Below are positions 17,846 to 29,639 of a DNA stretch of 64,000 nt, piece by piece. This DNA is from Trissonchulus latispiculum (Eukaryota; Nematoda; Enoplea; Enoplida; Ironidae): the NCBI GenBank assembly GCA_030248195.1, contig JASAND010011376.1:34749-98748 (forward strand), given 5' to 3'. Position numbers and translations under genes: made by a program. Under the pieces are notes generated by a model. It was not told where the DNA came from, made no database searches, and saw only the letters and a list, made by a program, of their open reading frames with translations. Each line of letters opens with the position of its first letter. Position 1 is the stretch's first letter.

Positions 17846-18545
17846 ATGGGGTCAAAAATGAAAATTTTCAAAAGTGGTCAAATTTGGTATCAAATGAAAG
17901 CGCTAAGCGAGCTGAGCAACTTTTGTCATAGAACTGCATGCTCAAAGTGGCTGTAGAGTGCTGTGGTGGGGTGGGGTGGGGACTTAGGCGATTTTCGGTC
18001 AAAAATGAAATTTTTCAAAAGTGGTCAAATTTGGTATCAAATGAAAGCGCTAAGCGAGCTGAGCAACTTTTGTCATAGAACTGCATGCTCAAAGTGGCTG
18101 TAGAGTGCTGTGGTGGGGTGGGGTGGGGACTTAGGCGATTTTCGGTCAAAAATGAAATTTTTCAAAAGTGGTCAAATTTGGTACCAAATGAAAGCCCTGA
18201 GCGAGCTGAACAACTTTTGTCATAGAACTACATGCTCAAAGTGGCTGTAGAGTGCTGTGGTGGGGTGGGGACTTAGGCGATTTTTGGTCAAAAATGAAAT
18301 TTTTCAAAAGTGGTCAAATTTGGTACCAAATGAAAGCCCTAAGCGAGCTGAGCAACTTTTGTCATAGAACTGCATGCTCAAAGTGGCTGTAGAGTGCTGT
18401 GGTGGGGTGGGGACTTAGGCGATTTTCGGTCAAAAATGAAATTTTTCAAAAGTGGTCAAATTTGGTACCAAATGAAAGCCCTGAGCGAGCTGAGCAACAT
18501 TTGTCATAGAACTGCATGCTCAAAGTGGCTGTGGAGTGCTGTGGT
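17845..18545 (+). repeat. 145-bp tandem satellite, about 4.7 units
   Basis: GACTTAGGCGATTTT recurs at 17981, 18127, 18270 and 18412, with spacings of 146, 143 and 142 bp. Length varies in a (GTGGG)n tract. Inverted relatives lie at 8640-8755 and 9945-10225. Confidence 0.92.
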
Positions 18546-18595
18546 TGGCTTGCTTGCTACTGTTGAAAGATATCTATACATACCTTCATGAGCAT

Positions 18596-19389
18596 ACATA
18601 TATAAAATAATAGAAAACAAGAACAAAAAGTGCTCCTTCGTCGCATGTAAAATACATATGAGTCTTCGTAGGCAGGTTGTACATAAGCAAAAACTAGCCT
18701 GTAAAATACATATGAGTTCCGTAGGGAGGTTGTAAATTAAGGAAAACAAGTTGCAACCGCTTAACATATGAGCCTGTCCTACAACGAGGCTCATATTGGC
18801 GTCACAGTTCATTCCACATTAAAGCCTCATTAAAGAACCTCAGCTTCATCCACATTACGGAAAAATGAATAGACGTAATGGCCCAGAAGAAATGGACTGA
18901 AGTGAACTACGACTGCTCAAGCTGAACTGTACATGCAACATGATGTTTCCTGAAACACTATGGCACACCTCTAATGCATTCTCGAAACACTTTCACATTA
19001 TACACACGCAGAATGCGTTCCCACTTGGCTGTGAGTCAGGGCGCCTCATGGCGTACCGTATTGAGCATATGCACACTATAATGACTGATCAACATTATAT
19101 ATATGAAGGATAATTTGTAATGAAAAGCTTTATGCAGTATATATGTATTTATATAAAAGTAAAATATATATCTGCAAATTATTCGTATTATGACATACGC
19201 CAATATGAGCCTCGTTGTAGGACAGGCTCATATGTTAAGCGGTTGCAACTTGTTTTCCTTAATTTACAACCTCCCTACGGAACTCATATGTATTTTACAG
19301 GCTAGTTTTTGCTTACGTATGTACAACCTGCCTACGAAGACTCATATGTATTTTACATGCGACGAAGGAGCACTTTTTGTTCTTGTATA
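18596..19389. mobile_element. Foldback element with about 205-bp arms
   Basis: 18596-18803 and 19187-19389 are inverted copies sharing AGTGCTCCTTCGTCGCATGT and GTTGCAACCGCTTAACATAT. The 385-bp loop contains no gene. Target duplication not resolved. Confidence 0.78.
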
Positions 19390-19726
19390 CATATATTCTA
19401 CGGTTTGGAATGATACCAAATGTTACCCAAAATCTTACACCACTTTCGAGATTTTTGGACAGAATTATAATCGACACTTTGTCGATTTCCTAAGTTTAAC
19501 ACATGCCTACATACCTCTAATTTGAGGTGAATTTTTTCAATAACCATAAGAGATCCGACTTAATTTTATAAACTCGTTAAAATATCCCTCTTGGACAATA
19601 AAAATGTGAAAATGAGTAAGATCGGAGTTGGTCGAACAAATGACCCCAAAGTGGACCCCCTTTATAAGTTAAATAAATGATATAATAATCGTGCAACATT
19701 TCAAACAGGCACATCTATGCATTTAC

Positions 19727-19900
19727 CTGTGTTTTAAGACGCTGATCAACTCGGGACATGTCTTCGCATAGTTTATTTAAATATGACCCAATGGATTCAC
19801 CACTTTCAACGATAGACTTGGCATAATCTGTTGCATTGAATTCTTCAGAAAAATAGGACGAATCGGAGAAAGCAACATCGTCTGAATTCAGACAAGACAT
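19727..19900 (-). CDS. COG5: First coding exon resembling the N-terminus of COG5
   Basis: ATG at 19900 after AAAA, 58 codons, ending at CAG|GTAAAT in phase 0. The frame reads YFSEEFNATDYAKSIVESGE and ends with DMSRVDQRLKTQ. The spacing of F-x-E-x-F-[DN], Y-x2-S-[IV], L-x-KL, S-x2-D and L-x2-Q matches the conserved start of COG5, a lobe-B subunit of the Golgi tethering complex. This comparison is from memory. No further COG5 exon was found toward 12 kb. The exon may start a gene with a very long intron, be a displaced fragment, or serve as a 5' exon of the TTC17-like gene, whose next exon is also phase 0. Confidence 0.45.
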
Positions 19901-20375
19901 TTTCTCACAATAGTTACAGGTCTAAAATATATATATGTGTGTAAACTAGCATTTATTAGGGTTGAAAGTGAGGGGGTGACGGAAGGAAGGTAGGCGTAGG
20001 GGCAAGCCGACAGTATATATATATACCTCAATTTTTGGCGAAAAGTTACCATTTTCAAGGTATATATGTAAAAACGCAAAATATCGCGGTTGTAGGCTTA
20101 CAATGAGCTTATAAAAGTCCTTAAACTAATAAGAATTCAGAAAGTTTTGAAAATTTTATATTGTATATATATATACCTCAAAAACTTGATTTTTCGACAC
20201 GTTTCGGTGACCAAGGTACCCCCACAAGCCGAAAAATTGCCAAATTTTACAACCTTTGCCTTGAATTGTCGAAAAAGATTCCAGCTTCCACGGATTTTAG
20301 CCATAGTTTCCCTGGAACTTTGGATCTGCGGGGGGTAAATCTCGGAAGGTTGGTGGTCGACCCAAGAAATGTGGG

Positions 20376-20955
20376 CACTTATTTAGATGGGGGGGGGGGC
20401 GACTTTTTCGCCTTGGTCCCCCCCTTATGGTTGGAAAAAATTTGTCTCCGATCACTGATTTCAAAAATTGAAGGGAGAGATCGATCCGACCGATCGACCG
20501 ATCAGTAGAATCGATCAAATTTTTTGTCACCTATTTTCGCGAAAAGTCGTCCCTAGGGTAATTCGGGGCCGCTGATTACGAATCTGCAGTCGAAATTTCG
20601 TAAAACTCGATCGTTCGACCTCAAAAAATCGGTTTTCAAAATTCTGCGAATATATACGCATCTCGAATTTGGCAGCTCGGATCAAAATTTCGACTGCACA
20701 CTCGGAATTAGCGGCCCCGAATTACCCTAGCGGCGACATTTCGCGAAAATTGGTGACAAAAAATTTTTTGATAGATTTTGATCGATCGATTCTACTGATC
20801 GCTCGATCGGATCGATCTCTCGGTTCGATTTTTGAAATCAGCGACCTCGATTTACCCTGGGGACAACTTCTCAGCCAAATCGGAGACAAAGTATTCGAAC
20901 GATAGGGGGGGACCAAGGCGAAAAAAATCGGGGCCCCCCATCTAAATAAGTGCCG
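20376..20955. mobile_element. Palindromic element rich in GATCGATC
   Basis: Arms of about 250 bp read inward from GGGGGGCG..TTTTTCGCCTTGGTC on both sides. They include GATCGATCCGACCGATCG clusters and AATTCGGGGCCGCT, with about 90 bp unpaired in the middle. Confidence 0.72.
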
Positions 20956-21650
20956 AAATGTGATGGGGGAGGGGGGTACCTCCCCAACCCCCCTCCCGCA
21001 GAATTCGAACCTCAGAAATTTCAAAAAAATGGCCAAAAAATGCAAAATTTTCGGTAATTTAGCCCTTTTTCCTTCAAAATAAGGCCGGTTTTAGGCGTTT
21101 TTGCACCGTTTTAAAGGCGACTTTAAGTCAAAATTTTAGAAAAATTTTCCAAAAAAATGACCAATTTTTGGCCAAATTTAGCTAACTTTTTGGGTCCAGA
21201 AATCGCTGGGGGGGGGGGAGATCGGGGGGGGGGGGTAGCCGAAAGTTGGGGAAAATTCTGGGGGGAGGGCCGGGGGGGGGGGAAATTGGTCAAAAATTTT
21301 GCGGGGATGCCCCCATAGTTTCCTTCGGGGCGTCCCCCAAAATCTTCCACCAACTTGCCCCCCTCCCCAGATTTTCTGACTTCCCCAACCCCAACTTTTG
21401 CCTACCCCCCCGAACCCCCCCCAAGCGATTTTTCGACCCAAAAAACCCAAAAACAAATTTTTTTGAAACACTTTTCTAAACTTTTGACCTAAAATCGCTT
21501 TAAAACGGTGCAAAAACGCCTAAAACGTTAAACCAAGCCTAATTATGATGAAAAAAGGGCTAAATTACAGAAAATTTTGCATTTTTGGTCATTTTTCGAA
21601 ATTTCTGAGGTCCGAATTCTGGGGGGGGGTATATACCCCCATCACCCCCA
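20940..21650. mobile_element. Foldback element with central G/C runs
   Basis: 20940-21195 and 21430-21650 are inverted copies (ATGCAAAATTTTC, TTTAGGCGTTTTTGCACCG). They flank a G-run then C-run core at 21200-21425. A related unpaired arm lies at 22615-22890. Confidence 0.68.
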
Positions 21651-21739
21651 TCACACTTCGGAAGTCGACCAAGGTTTATCCCACCCCACACCCAAAGATC
21701 CAGGGAAACTATGGATCCCCCCAAAGGAAACTATGATTT

Positions 21740-23900
21740 TAGCTTAAAAACACTTATATAAAATTGGTTATTTTTAGTGATTTTTAGCATTTTACACAAG
21801 CCTAAACATAAACCTTTTACATAAAACATATTATATTATAAACCTAAACATTTGCAAAAAAATCAAAATACAACAGGGCAGGGCTTATTCGAACCTCCCG
21901 CCCCCAGATTTTTTGCCCAACCACACCTTATGACCAAAATGGGCACCGCCATTTGGGGGGGGGGGAATTTTGGGGACAGGGGCGAATTTTTGGAGGAAGG
22001 TCGTTTAGGGGGAGGGGGGCGGGGGCCATAAGGTGTAAGTGGGGGGGCGGTTGGGGGGGGTAACCCCATAGTTGAATCTTGGTAGGGTGAAATGGTTTTT
22101 GGATAAAAATTGAATGTGGGGGGGGGGTCTCGGGAGCCCCCCCCACCCCCATATCTTTTCACCCCCCCCCCGAACTTTTAGGGGGATGTCTCCCCCCCCC
22201 CCCACGGGGGGGGGGGGGGGGTGGTCGCGCCGAAGGCGCAAAAAACGGCCAAAAATTGGGTATATATATATTTTTAGAGCAAATTTTGCAAAAATTTTCA
22301 AAAATGTCCAAATTTTGGCTTAAAGTGTCTATTATTGCGAGGAATACACATTTTTAACTGTATTATGAACTTTCTGACTCAATTTAGACCTTATTTTGGA
22401 GTTGGAAACAGGTTGGCAGGCAATCAAGTTTTCGAGTTTAGAAACTATATACTGTCTGATGATAAAATTACTTCATGGTTGAATGCTTTTTGGCATAAGA
22501 AGTGACTGAAAATACTGAAAATGCGATTTTTGGCATAAAAATTGAAAAAATTTTGGGGGGGGGGGTTAGAGGCTTAGTTTCCCTGGAACTTTGGGTTCCG
22601 GGGGGTAAATCTTGGCCGACCTCCAAAATGCTCTTGATGCGGGGGTACCCCCCCCCAACCCCCCCCGCCCCAAATTCCGACTCAGAAATTTCGAAAAATG
22701 GCCAAGAAATGCAAAATTTTGTGTAATTTGGCCCTTTTTTCATCATAATAAGGCTTGTTCTTAACGTTTTAGGTTTGTTTTGGCACCGTTTTAAAGCGAT
22801 TTTAGGTCAAAATTTTAAAAAAAATTTTCAAAAAATGACCATTTTTCGACCAAATTTAGCTAACTTTTTGGAGTCCAAAAATCGTTGGGGGGGGGGGTTC
22901 GGGGGGGGTAGCCAAAAGTTGGGGGAGGGTAAGTCAAAAAATGGGGGGGGGGTAAATTTGGTCAAAATTTTTGGGGGGGGGGGGTACTCCCCCAACCCCC
23001 CCCCCCCCCCCAAAGGAAACTATGGTTGGGGGGGGGTCGCCAGAGGGGCCCCCCCCCAAAAAAGCTTGGGGGGAGCCCCCCCACCCCAAATCTCCGTTAC
23101 ACCTATGGGTAACCCCCCCAGCCATTTTTTCAGACCCCCCCCCACAAATTTTTGGGGGCCCCGCCCCCCCCCCCCCAACTGGGGGGGGGGTAGTCGCGCC
23201 GAAGGCGCGAAAATTGCCCTAAAATTGGGTATTTGTAGGGTAACTTTTGCAAAATTTTTTAAAAACGTCCAAATTTTTGGCTTAAAGTGTCTATTATTGC
23301 GAGAAATACACGTTTATAACGGTTTTATGGACTTCTTGACTCAATATTGACCTTATTCTGGACTCAGAAACATGTTGGCAATCAAGTTCTCGAGTTTAAA
23401 AACACTATCTAATGTTGAAATTACTTAATGAGACTTCATGTTTTTCGGCATTAGCAATGGCTGAAAATGCGATTTTTGGCATAAAAATTGAAGAATTTTT
23501 TTGGGGGAGGTTTGAGGGGGTCGTGGGGGGGTCTAAAAAGGGCCCCCCCCAAAATTGGGGGGAGGGCCCCCCACCATAGGTGTGTTAGGGGGGGGTGGGG
23601 GGGACCCCTCCCCCCAAATGGAGGGGTCGCCGATCCATCCCCCTAAAAATTTTTACCTACCCCTCCCCCCAAATCGATTTTTTCAGACCCCTCCCCATAG
23701 GTGTACCAGGCTACAGTTTTGCCCCCTGTGAGACCCCCCCCCCACGGAGAGGCCAGACCCCCCTCCCCCCCTACCCGACCTCAACTACTCCCCCCCAAGC
23801 CGAGCTCAAACCCCCCTCCCCCCTAAAATTGGGTCCAAACCAAGTAAAAAATGCAAAATTTTTGAAAATTTTTTGCAATTTCTGAAAATTTTTGAAAAAA
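21740..23900. repeat. G/C-run repeat block with a direct duplication of about 0.95 kb
   Basis: The segment with TTGGCTTAAAGTGTCTATTATTGCGAG recurs in the same orientation at about 22310 and 23275, each followed by GCATAAAAATTGAA and a long G run. Apparent open frames are glycine/proline translations of homopolymers and are not genes. Confidence 0.7.
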
Positions 23901-25000
23901 TTCGAAAAAATGGCTATAAACAGCTAAAGATGGTTATTTATAGCAATTAAAAGGTAATATACGCAATTATAAACCACAATCTGGGCTAATTTAGGCATAT
24001 TTTAGCACAAATTTGTCAATTTTCAAGCCCTATTTTCGCATACGAAAACTATCGACAGAAGCTTTTGAGTATGTTTTATGTACTGTACATCGAAAAAGGA
24101 GCATTTTTAGCCAAAAAAACTTGGGTACAGTTTAGGGGGGTCCCCTCCCCCAATTTCGGATTTGGGTGGGGTCCCTGAGCCGAATTGGACCTTCTACTCC
24201 CCCCAACCCAAACAGGTAGTACACCTATGCTCCTCCCCCCCTAAAAATTTACAAACCCCCTACCTAAATTTTTGAGGAACTTTTTACCCAACAAATTGAA
24301 ATTTTTCCAAAAAATTCAAAAATTAGCGAAAAATTGCTAGAATTCCTTGAATTATTCTAAAAATCGTTAAAAATAGCTGTAAATTCGAGAAAATTTTTCA
24401 ATTTTTTAAAGAAAAACCAACTTTTCAATTTTTCGCCGACCCCCCCCCCCCTCGAAAATTTTTCTTACCCCTCCCCCCAAATCGACTTTTTGCGACCCCC
24501 CCACCATTCTCATTCCCTTTTTTTCGCCAAACCCCCTCCTACTTTTTTCTGAACCCCCACCCCCACTTTTTTCGCCAGCCACACCTATGCCCCCCACCCC
24601 AAATCCCCGTTACATACACCTATGGCGGGGGCCAGGCCGCCCATAGGTGTAAAGGAGATTTGGGTGGCTCCCCCAACTTTTTTGGGGGGCCCATACATTA
24701 ACACGGGGTCTGATTCTGGGAGGGGGGTCTACTGCATAGGTGTAACGGGGATTTGGAATGGGGGAGCCCCTCCCCCGGAATTTTGTGGGGGGCCCCTTTT
24801 TAGACCCCCTCCCCAACTCCCATAGGTGTGGCTGGCGAAAAAAGTGGGGGTGGGGGTTTGAAAAAAAGTAGGGGTGGGGGTTTTGGCAAAAATTTTTGAG
24901 GGGGGGGGGTCGACGAAAAATCGGTTTTTCGCTAAAAAACTGAAAAATTTTCTCAATTTTCAGCAATTTTTAGCGATTTTTAAGGTAATAAGGCGAATTT
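23900..25000. repeat. Further G/C-run repeats
   Basis: A/T-rich tracts of CAATTTTT type alternate with C- and G-run blocks. A recurring CCATAGGTGT motif borders the runs (24639, 24734, 24820). No coding region seen. Confidence 0.5.
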
Positions 25001-25790
25001 TAGCAATTTTTCGCTAATTTTTTGAAAATGTTTGAATTTTATAATCGGCCACAATGCGTGTAAGCTGAGTGGGTACGAATATATGGGCCAACGTTACCAG
25101 AAGTTATCCAACTGTGAAGCATTGGTTCTGTAAAAACAACATGTAAAAGGGCCGGGCGCAGTAGAAAAGGCAAAAGCCAGCAAAATCTCTAGTGGAAATT
25201 TGAACTCCAGATGAGCAAAAACTGAGTTAAATTAAGTTAAAATAATAGCGCGAAACCACGCCCGAAACAGGAATTTTGATACCAACAAAAGGGGTTTCTA
25301 TTTTCCAGGAATGAAGCTAAAAACTGGTAGCGGTGTTGAAAAGGGGAACGCCCTCTGGAATTTACGAGTATAAAAGTTGCTCGAATCAGGGAATGGGGGT
25401 CAGTTTCCACCACACTCCCAACCCCCTTGCTACAGTCCTACATCTGTCTATCTACCTAGTGTATCAGTCTCGGCTGCGAAGGTAGGTCGTGTAAACAGTG
25501 CGTATAATTGTCCTGACCTAGCGTAGCGGTGATTGCGAACCACCAACACCTATTCACAGAAAGACAGACAGTTCACTCTAAACTCCAAACCAAGCAAGCC
25601 TGGCTGTTGCCGAGAGGGGTGCAGAAGAGTTTATTGGTCTCAGGTGCACGGCTATACATAATTGTGTGTGTTTATTTAGTATAATAAAGTCGGTTGAAAG
25701 GTATAAGTTACTTCAGTGCTAGGAACCCTGTACATAAGAGTACTTAGGACAGGATAAAACTCGACATTGGAAAGGCCTCTCCTTGGTAGC
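25000..25790 (+). other. Unassigned intergenic sequence, possible LTR-like segment
   Basis: No open frame of note. AATAAAG followed by a short tail near 25680 and balanced base composition suggest a transcript end or a solo LTR, but no second copy or terminal dinucleotide evidence is present in the window. Confidence 0.25.
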
Positions 25791-26155
25791 CAGTACACGA
25801 GCTGGTTACAATTTTTGGCTAAAAACTTGCAAAAGTTCAGGTAGGGGGTTGAAAATTTTCAGGGGGGGGGGGGGGGTCGGCCGAAGGGGGGGTAGAAACA
25901 ATTTTTTCGGGGGGAGGGACTGCGACCCCCTCCATCGAGAGGGAGGGGTCCCCCCCACCCCCCCCCCCCCTAACACACCTATGCCAACCCCCCCGCGACA
26001 CCTCCCCAAACCTCCCCCCAAAAAATTTTCAATTTTTATGCCAAAAATCGCATTTTCAGCCATTACTAATGCCGAAAAACCTGAAATTATGAAGCAATTT
26101 TAACAATAGTCAGGAGTTTTAAACTCGAAAACCTGATTGCCAACATGTTTCTAAG

Positions 26156-27278
26156 CAGGGTTTTTTTTTGGTTTTCGGATTTGCGTCAACCTTGCGTCCC
26201 GCTAAGTTTAAGTTGCGTCCGGTTAAGAAATTTTGCGTCCAGGTAGAATTTTTGTTTTATCGTGTTTTCTGTGCAAAAAATTGATTTATTTAAAAACATT
26301 TTGATAATTTCTTTAGTGTAACACTATTCAGACTATTTAGAAAGTTGATGCAGCTTAACATTAATGCAGGAATACAAAGGAATATACCTATAGAACAGCG
26401 ATGAGGGCATCAATGTACACGGCGGGGGGGTCTGGGGGGCGGAGCCCCCCAGAAGTTGAAGAATTTTTTTGCAATTCCAGAATAATCCGCAATGGAAATG
26501 TTTAAAAAGATTTTATTTGGCACCTGTTGCATCTAACGCAATACCTTGAGTAATTTTCAATATTATTGACACATTATTCCGATATTTCAATGTCATACAT
26601 GTTAAACTAACTAAAGTATTAAAAATTAATTAAATATTTAGGAATAGCATTGAGAAAAAGGTAGTAAATATCAAACATACATTCAGTTTCAAAAACTGAG
26701 AACTTCTGATCCCTGAAAACAGTATTGAAAGTGAGTACCGGGGGGTCTGGGGGGCAGAGCCCCCCAGAAGTTGGAGATTTTTTGCAACTAGGAATAAATC
26801 CGTAATAAAAATGTTGAAAAGAATTAATTTGGTATCTGTTGCATCTAACTAAAGCATCAAATGCTATTTCGATCTTTGAGTAAATTGCAGCGTGTATGCG
26901 TGGTGTAGTATTATTCTTCAAAATTGTGTTAAAAACTCAAATGTTCACGGTTATGCAGATTGTAATGTTTTACTTATTGATGTGAAATTTGCGAGTTCAA
27001 AAAGATCTATGATACAGGTGGACAACGACTTAACAAATAACATTGAGACATGACCTTGCACCTGGCATTCCACGACAAAGTGGTAAACACCAGAACTCGA
27101 AGAAATTTTTGGAAAAAACGGAAAAATTGGTACTGGAAACATTTAAAGTTTTTACTCTTACAAAAGTGAATTTTCTCCCGAAATAATGTTGCGTCTAGCT
27201 TGCGTCCCGTTAAAATTTCGTTGCGTCCAGATAAGAAACTTTGCGTCCAGACGCACATCTGGACGCAAAAAAACCCTG
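26156..27278. mobile_element. hAT-like non-autonomous element, 1123 bp, 8-bp TSD
   Basis: CAGGGTTTTTTTTTG and CAAAAAAACCCTG termini with a perfect TTTCTAAG duplication at 26148-26155 and 27279-27286. Both ends carry arrays of TTGCGTCC-type subterminal repeats, typical transposase-binding decoration of hAT elements. The interior has two copies of GGGGCGGAGCCCCCC-like hairpins (26420-26450 and 26740-26770). No transposase frame. Confidence 0.85.
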
Positions 27279-27397
27279 TTTCTAAGTCCATATAAATAAG
27301 GTCAGTAATAAAATAGTATAAAATAGTAAAATCTGGGGGGGAAGTTGGTCGAAAATTTTGGAGGGGCCCAACCCCCCCAATTTTTCGCAACTACCAA

Positions 27398-29253
27398 CAT
27401 AATCAATTAAAAATTTCTACTGACTGCTAGGCCCAAGCTTAAGGTGCTGGTATCCTTTAGTGCAGTGCTTTTTTGGTGATTTTTCGAAACGCTATAACTT
27501 TCGCAAATTTTGGAGTTGGAAAGAGCTTTATACATCGTTTTAAAGCTTATAATCTGTACATTAACATGAGCTTACGGAACTAGCAAAATTGGCAAGAAAA
27601 TAGCAAAAAATTTCCGACATGCTTACATCTGACAGACTGAATATGGACCAAAAATATTTGAACATCGATTTCTCAAAACTGTAGAATCGGCCAAAATTTC
27701 TTCTTGTGCCATGATACGAAGGACATGTGGGCCGAGAGACATTTTTTTGGATTCGGCTCAACAAGTCTCAGTACTCCAGAAAATCCGGCAAATGCGCGAT
27801 GACACGAAATTTCGCAAATTTCTATTCAGTTTTCTCACAACTGAAGATGTTTTAGCTCAAACCAAGAAAAATGTCCCTCCGCAATAGGGCGAATTTTCAT
27901 TCAGCCAAAAATCACGCGAATCCATATGGTAGTTTTTGAGAAATCGATGTTCAAAACAAGTAATCGCAAATTTGCCAAAATGGTTTTTCGGCGAATTCTC
28001 TAGCTTAAAGCAACGAACTCCAGCGAATAGGTATTGATAAAATGCGCAATTGGAGATGTATCGATTGAGTATAAATAAGACGAAATTGTGTGTAAGATTT
28101 GGCAGTAATTTTGAAAAAACTGATTTCTTCAAAAATGGCCATTTTTTGACCCCAAAAATCGTTTTTGGCTTATACTGCCTTAACCACTCGAGGTAGCTCA
28201 AAAGTTGTAAAAGCAAAAATGTTCATTTTGGCACCCTCTTTCCAGCCATAACAACCAATCGGGTGTAGAGACCATGTGCTGAGAGAATAAGGGCAAAACC
28301 CAAAACTTTCTTATCTTTACACCTAAAAATCCGGGACTGGTCCCAGAATGTTAAAGAGCACGAAAATAATGTATTTGGAAAGTTTCATTCACTTTGACGA
28401 AGAATTGAAGCTTGTAGGGTCGAATTTGCACAAAGCGATACCAGCACCTTAAAACCTGCCATTCGCCAATATGATTTGGCGCATATGTCCCTACCTGCAG
28501 AAAAATACTAGGTGTCTGTATCTTATCTGCATCTAAGGGAATTACTCGTCAACGTTGAAGTTTCGGCAAAAATTTAAAATATTTTGGCTAACGAAAGGAA
28601 AATTTTATTACAGGTGCGAGCTATACGGCTGTAATTTGGTATGAAAGGAGGCCCTGTAGGAGTACTAATTTGTGCCAAAAGGCAAGAAATTCTGCCCCGT
28701 GAAAAAATTTTTATGCCAACTTTAATCTTCAAAGATTTCCAAAAACGCATTTTTTCGGCAATGGTACCCCAAAAATGGAAAAAATTAAATTTTCTGAAAT
28801 TAAAATTTTTTTGGGATATTTGCACTCAGCGAGGTCGAAAACACTCCCACAAAAGGTTTCAGCTGGATAATAGTGAAGGTTTGCGACTTCTATGGCTGCA
28901 GAAAGCCTCTATACAGGACCCGACAGACTGAAAATGGCTATTTCGGCAAGTTTTGAAGATTAAAGTTGACATAAAAATTTCTTGCCATTTGGCACAAATG
29001 AGAACTGCTATAGGGCCTCCCTCTATGCCAAATTGCAGCCTTATAGCTCGCACCAGTAATAAAATTTTCCTTTCGTTAGCCAAAAATTTTTTAATTTTTG
29101 CCGAAACTTCAACTTTGACGAGTAATTCCCTTAGATGCAGATAAGATACAGACATCTAGTATTTTTCTGCAGGTAAGGACATATGTACCAAATCATATTG
29201 GCGAATGGCAGCTTTGAAGCTTGGGCCTAGCAGTCAGTAGAAATTTTTAATTA
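27398..29253. mobile_element. Long foldback element, its left arm split by a TTAA element
   Basis: The outer arm sequence TACTGACTGCTAGGCCCAAG occurs at 27418 and inverted near 29221-29240. The left arm resumes at 28453 after the nested element and pairs with 28940-29215 (ATTCGCCAATATGATTTGG, ACGAGTAATTCCCTTAG). Removing the insertion gives continuous arms of about 320 bp. Confidence 0.82.
27443..28448. mobile_element. TTAA-flanked element, 1006 bp (piggyBac-type target)
   Basis: Inverted ends GGTGCTGGTATC, flanked by TTAA at 27439-27442 and 28449-28452. The opposite arm of the host foldback keeps the uninterrupted sequence at this point, so the insertion is directly demonstrated. The interior has no transposase. 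A similar element with ends GGTGGTGATTCC is at 34773-35754. Confidence 0.87.
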
Positions 29254-29534
29254 ATTGTGTTGGTAGTTGTGAAAAAGGGGGATCGGGCACATAGACGCGA
29301 CGGCTGCACACGGCTGGAAGGCAGCTAAGGTCTCAGTACCCGATATTTTTTGACCACACCCATGCTCTATATCTTCGCCAAAAAGTTAGCCATTTGGACA
29401 AAGTCGGGGCAAGTCGATTTTAGTAGCCCCCCCCCTTAAGCTCGAAAACACAAGCAGTGTGTAAGCGAATTTTGTGCCTGCTTCGATCTTGAGATGAGAA
29501 CACAAACAGCGCATAAAATTCTTTGAAGTGATGA

Positions 29535-29639
29535 GTCTAATTTGTGGGGGGGGGGGAGGCCGTTAGCCAGCAGGGCATAGTTTTTGCTCTGATAACATAG
29601 AATGTGCCTAGTGGTACACTCTTATATTACGTACTCTTG
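29535..29639 (+). mobile_element. Decayed right end of the palindromic 7-bp-TSD MITE family
   Basis: TTGTGGGGGGG, GCATAGTTTTTGCTCTGATAAC and GTACTCTTG match the right half of the copy at 35963-36384. The left half is diverged or missing. Confidence 0.65.

Larger units (their letters stand above)
16761..18560. repeat. Compound satellite-bearing repeat, right copy (inverted)
   Basis: Starts with the hairpin ATAGGGGTCGC-GGTA-GCGACCCCTAT (16761-16786). It continues with GCGCAGA-rich sequence also found at 11340-11440, then the 163-bp satellite, then the 145-bp satellite. It is the mirror image of the 8.6-11.5 kb copy. Confidence 0.68.

Noticed and set aside
22775..23350. Long plus-strand frame rich in Gly and Pro
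   Set aside because: It is a translation of long G and C runs inside repeats; similar frames occur on both strands.
25000..25790. Solo LTR of an LTR retrotransposon
   Set aside because: No TG..CA ends, target duplication or second copy could be recognised; kept only as an unassigned segment.
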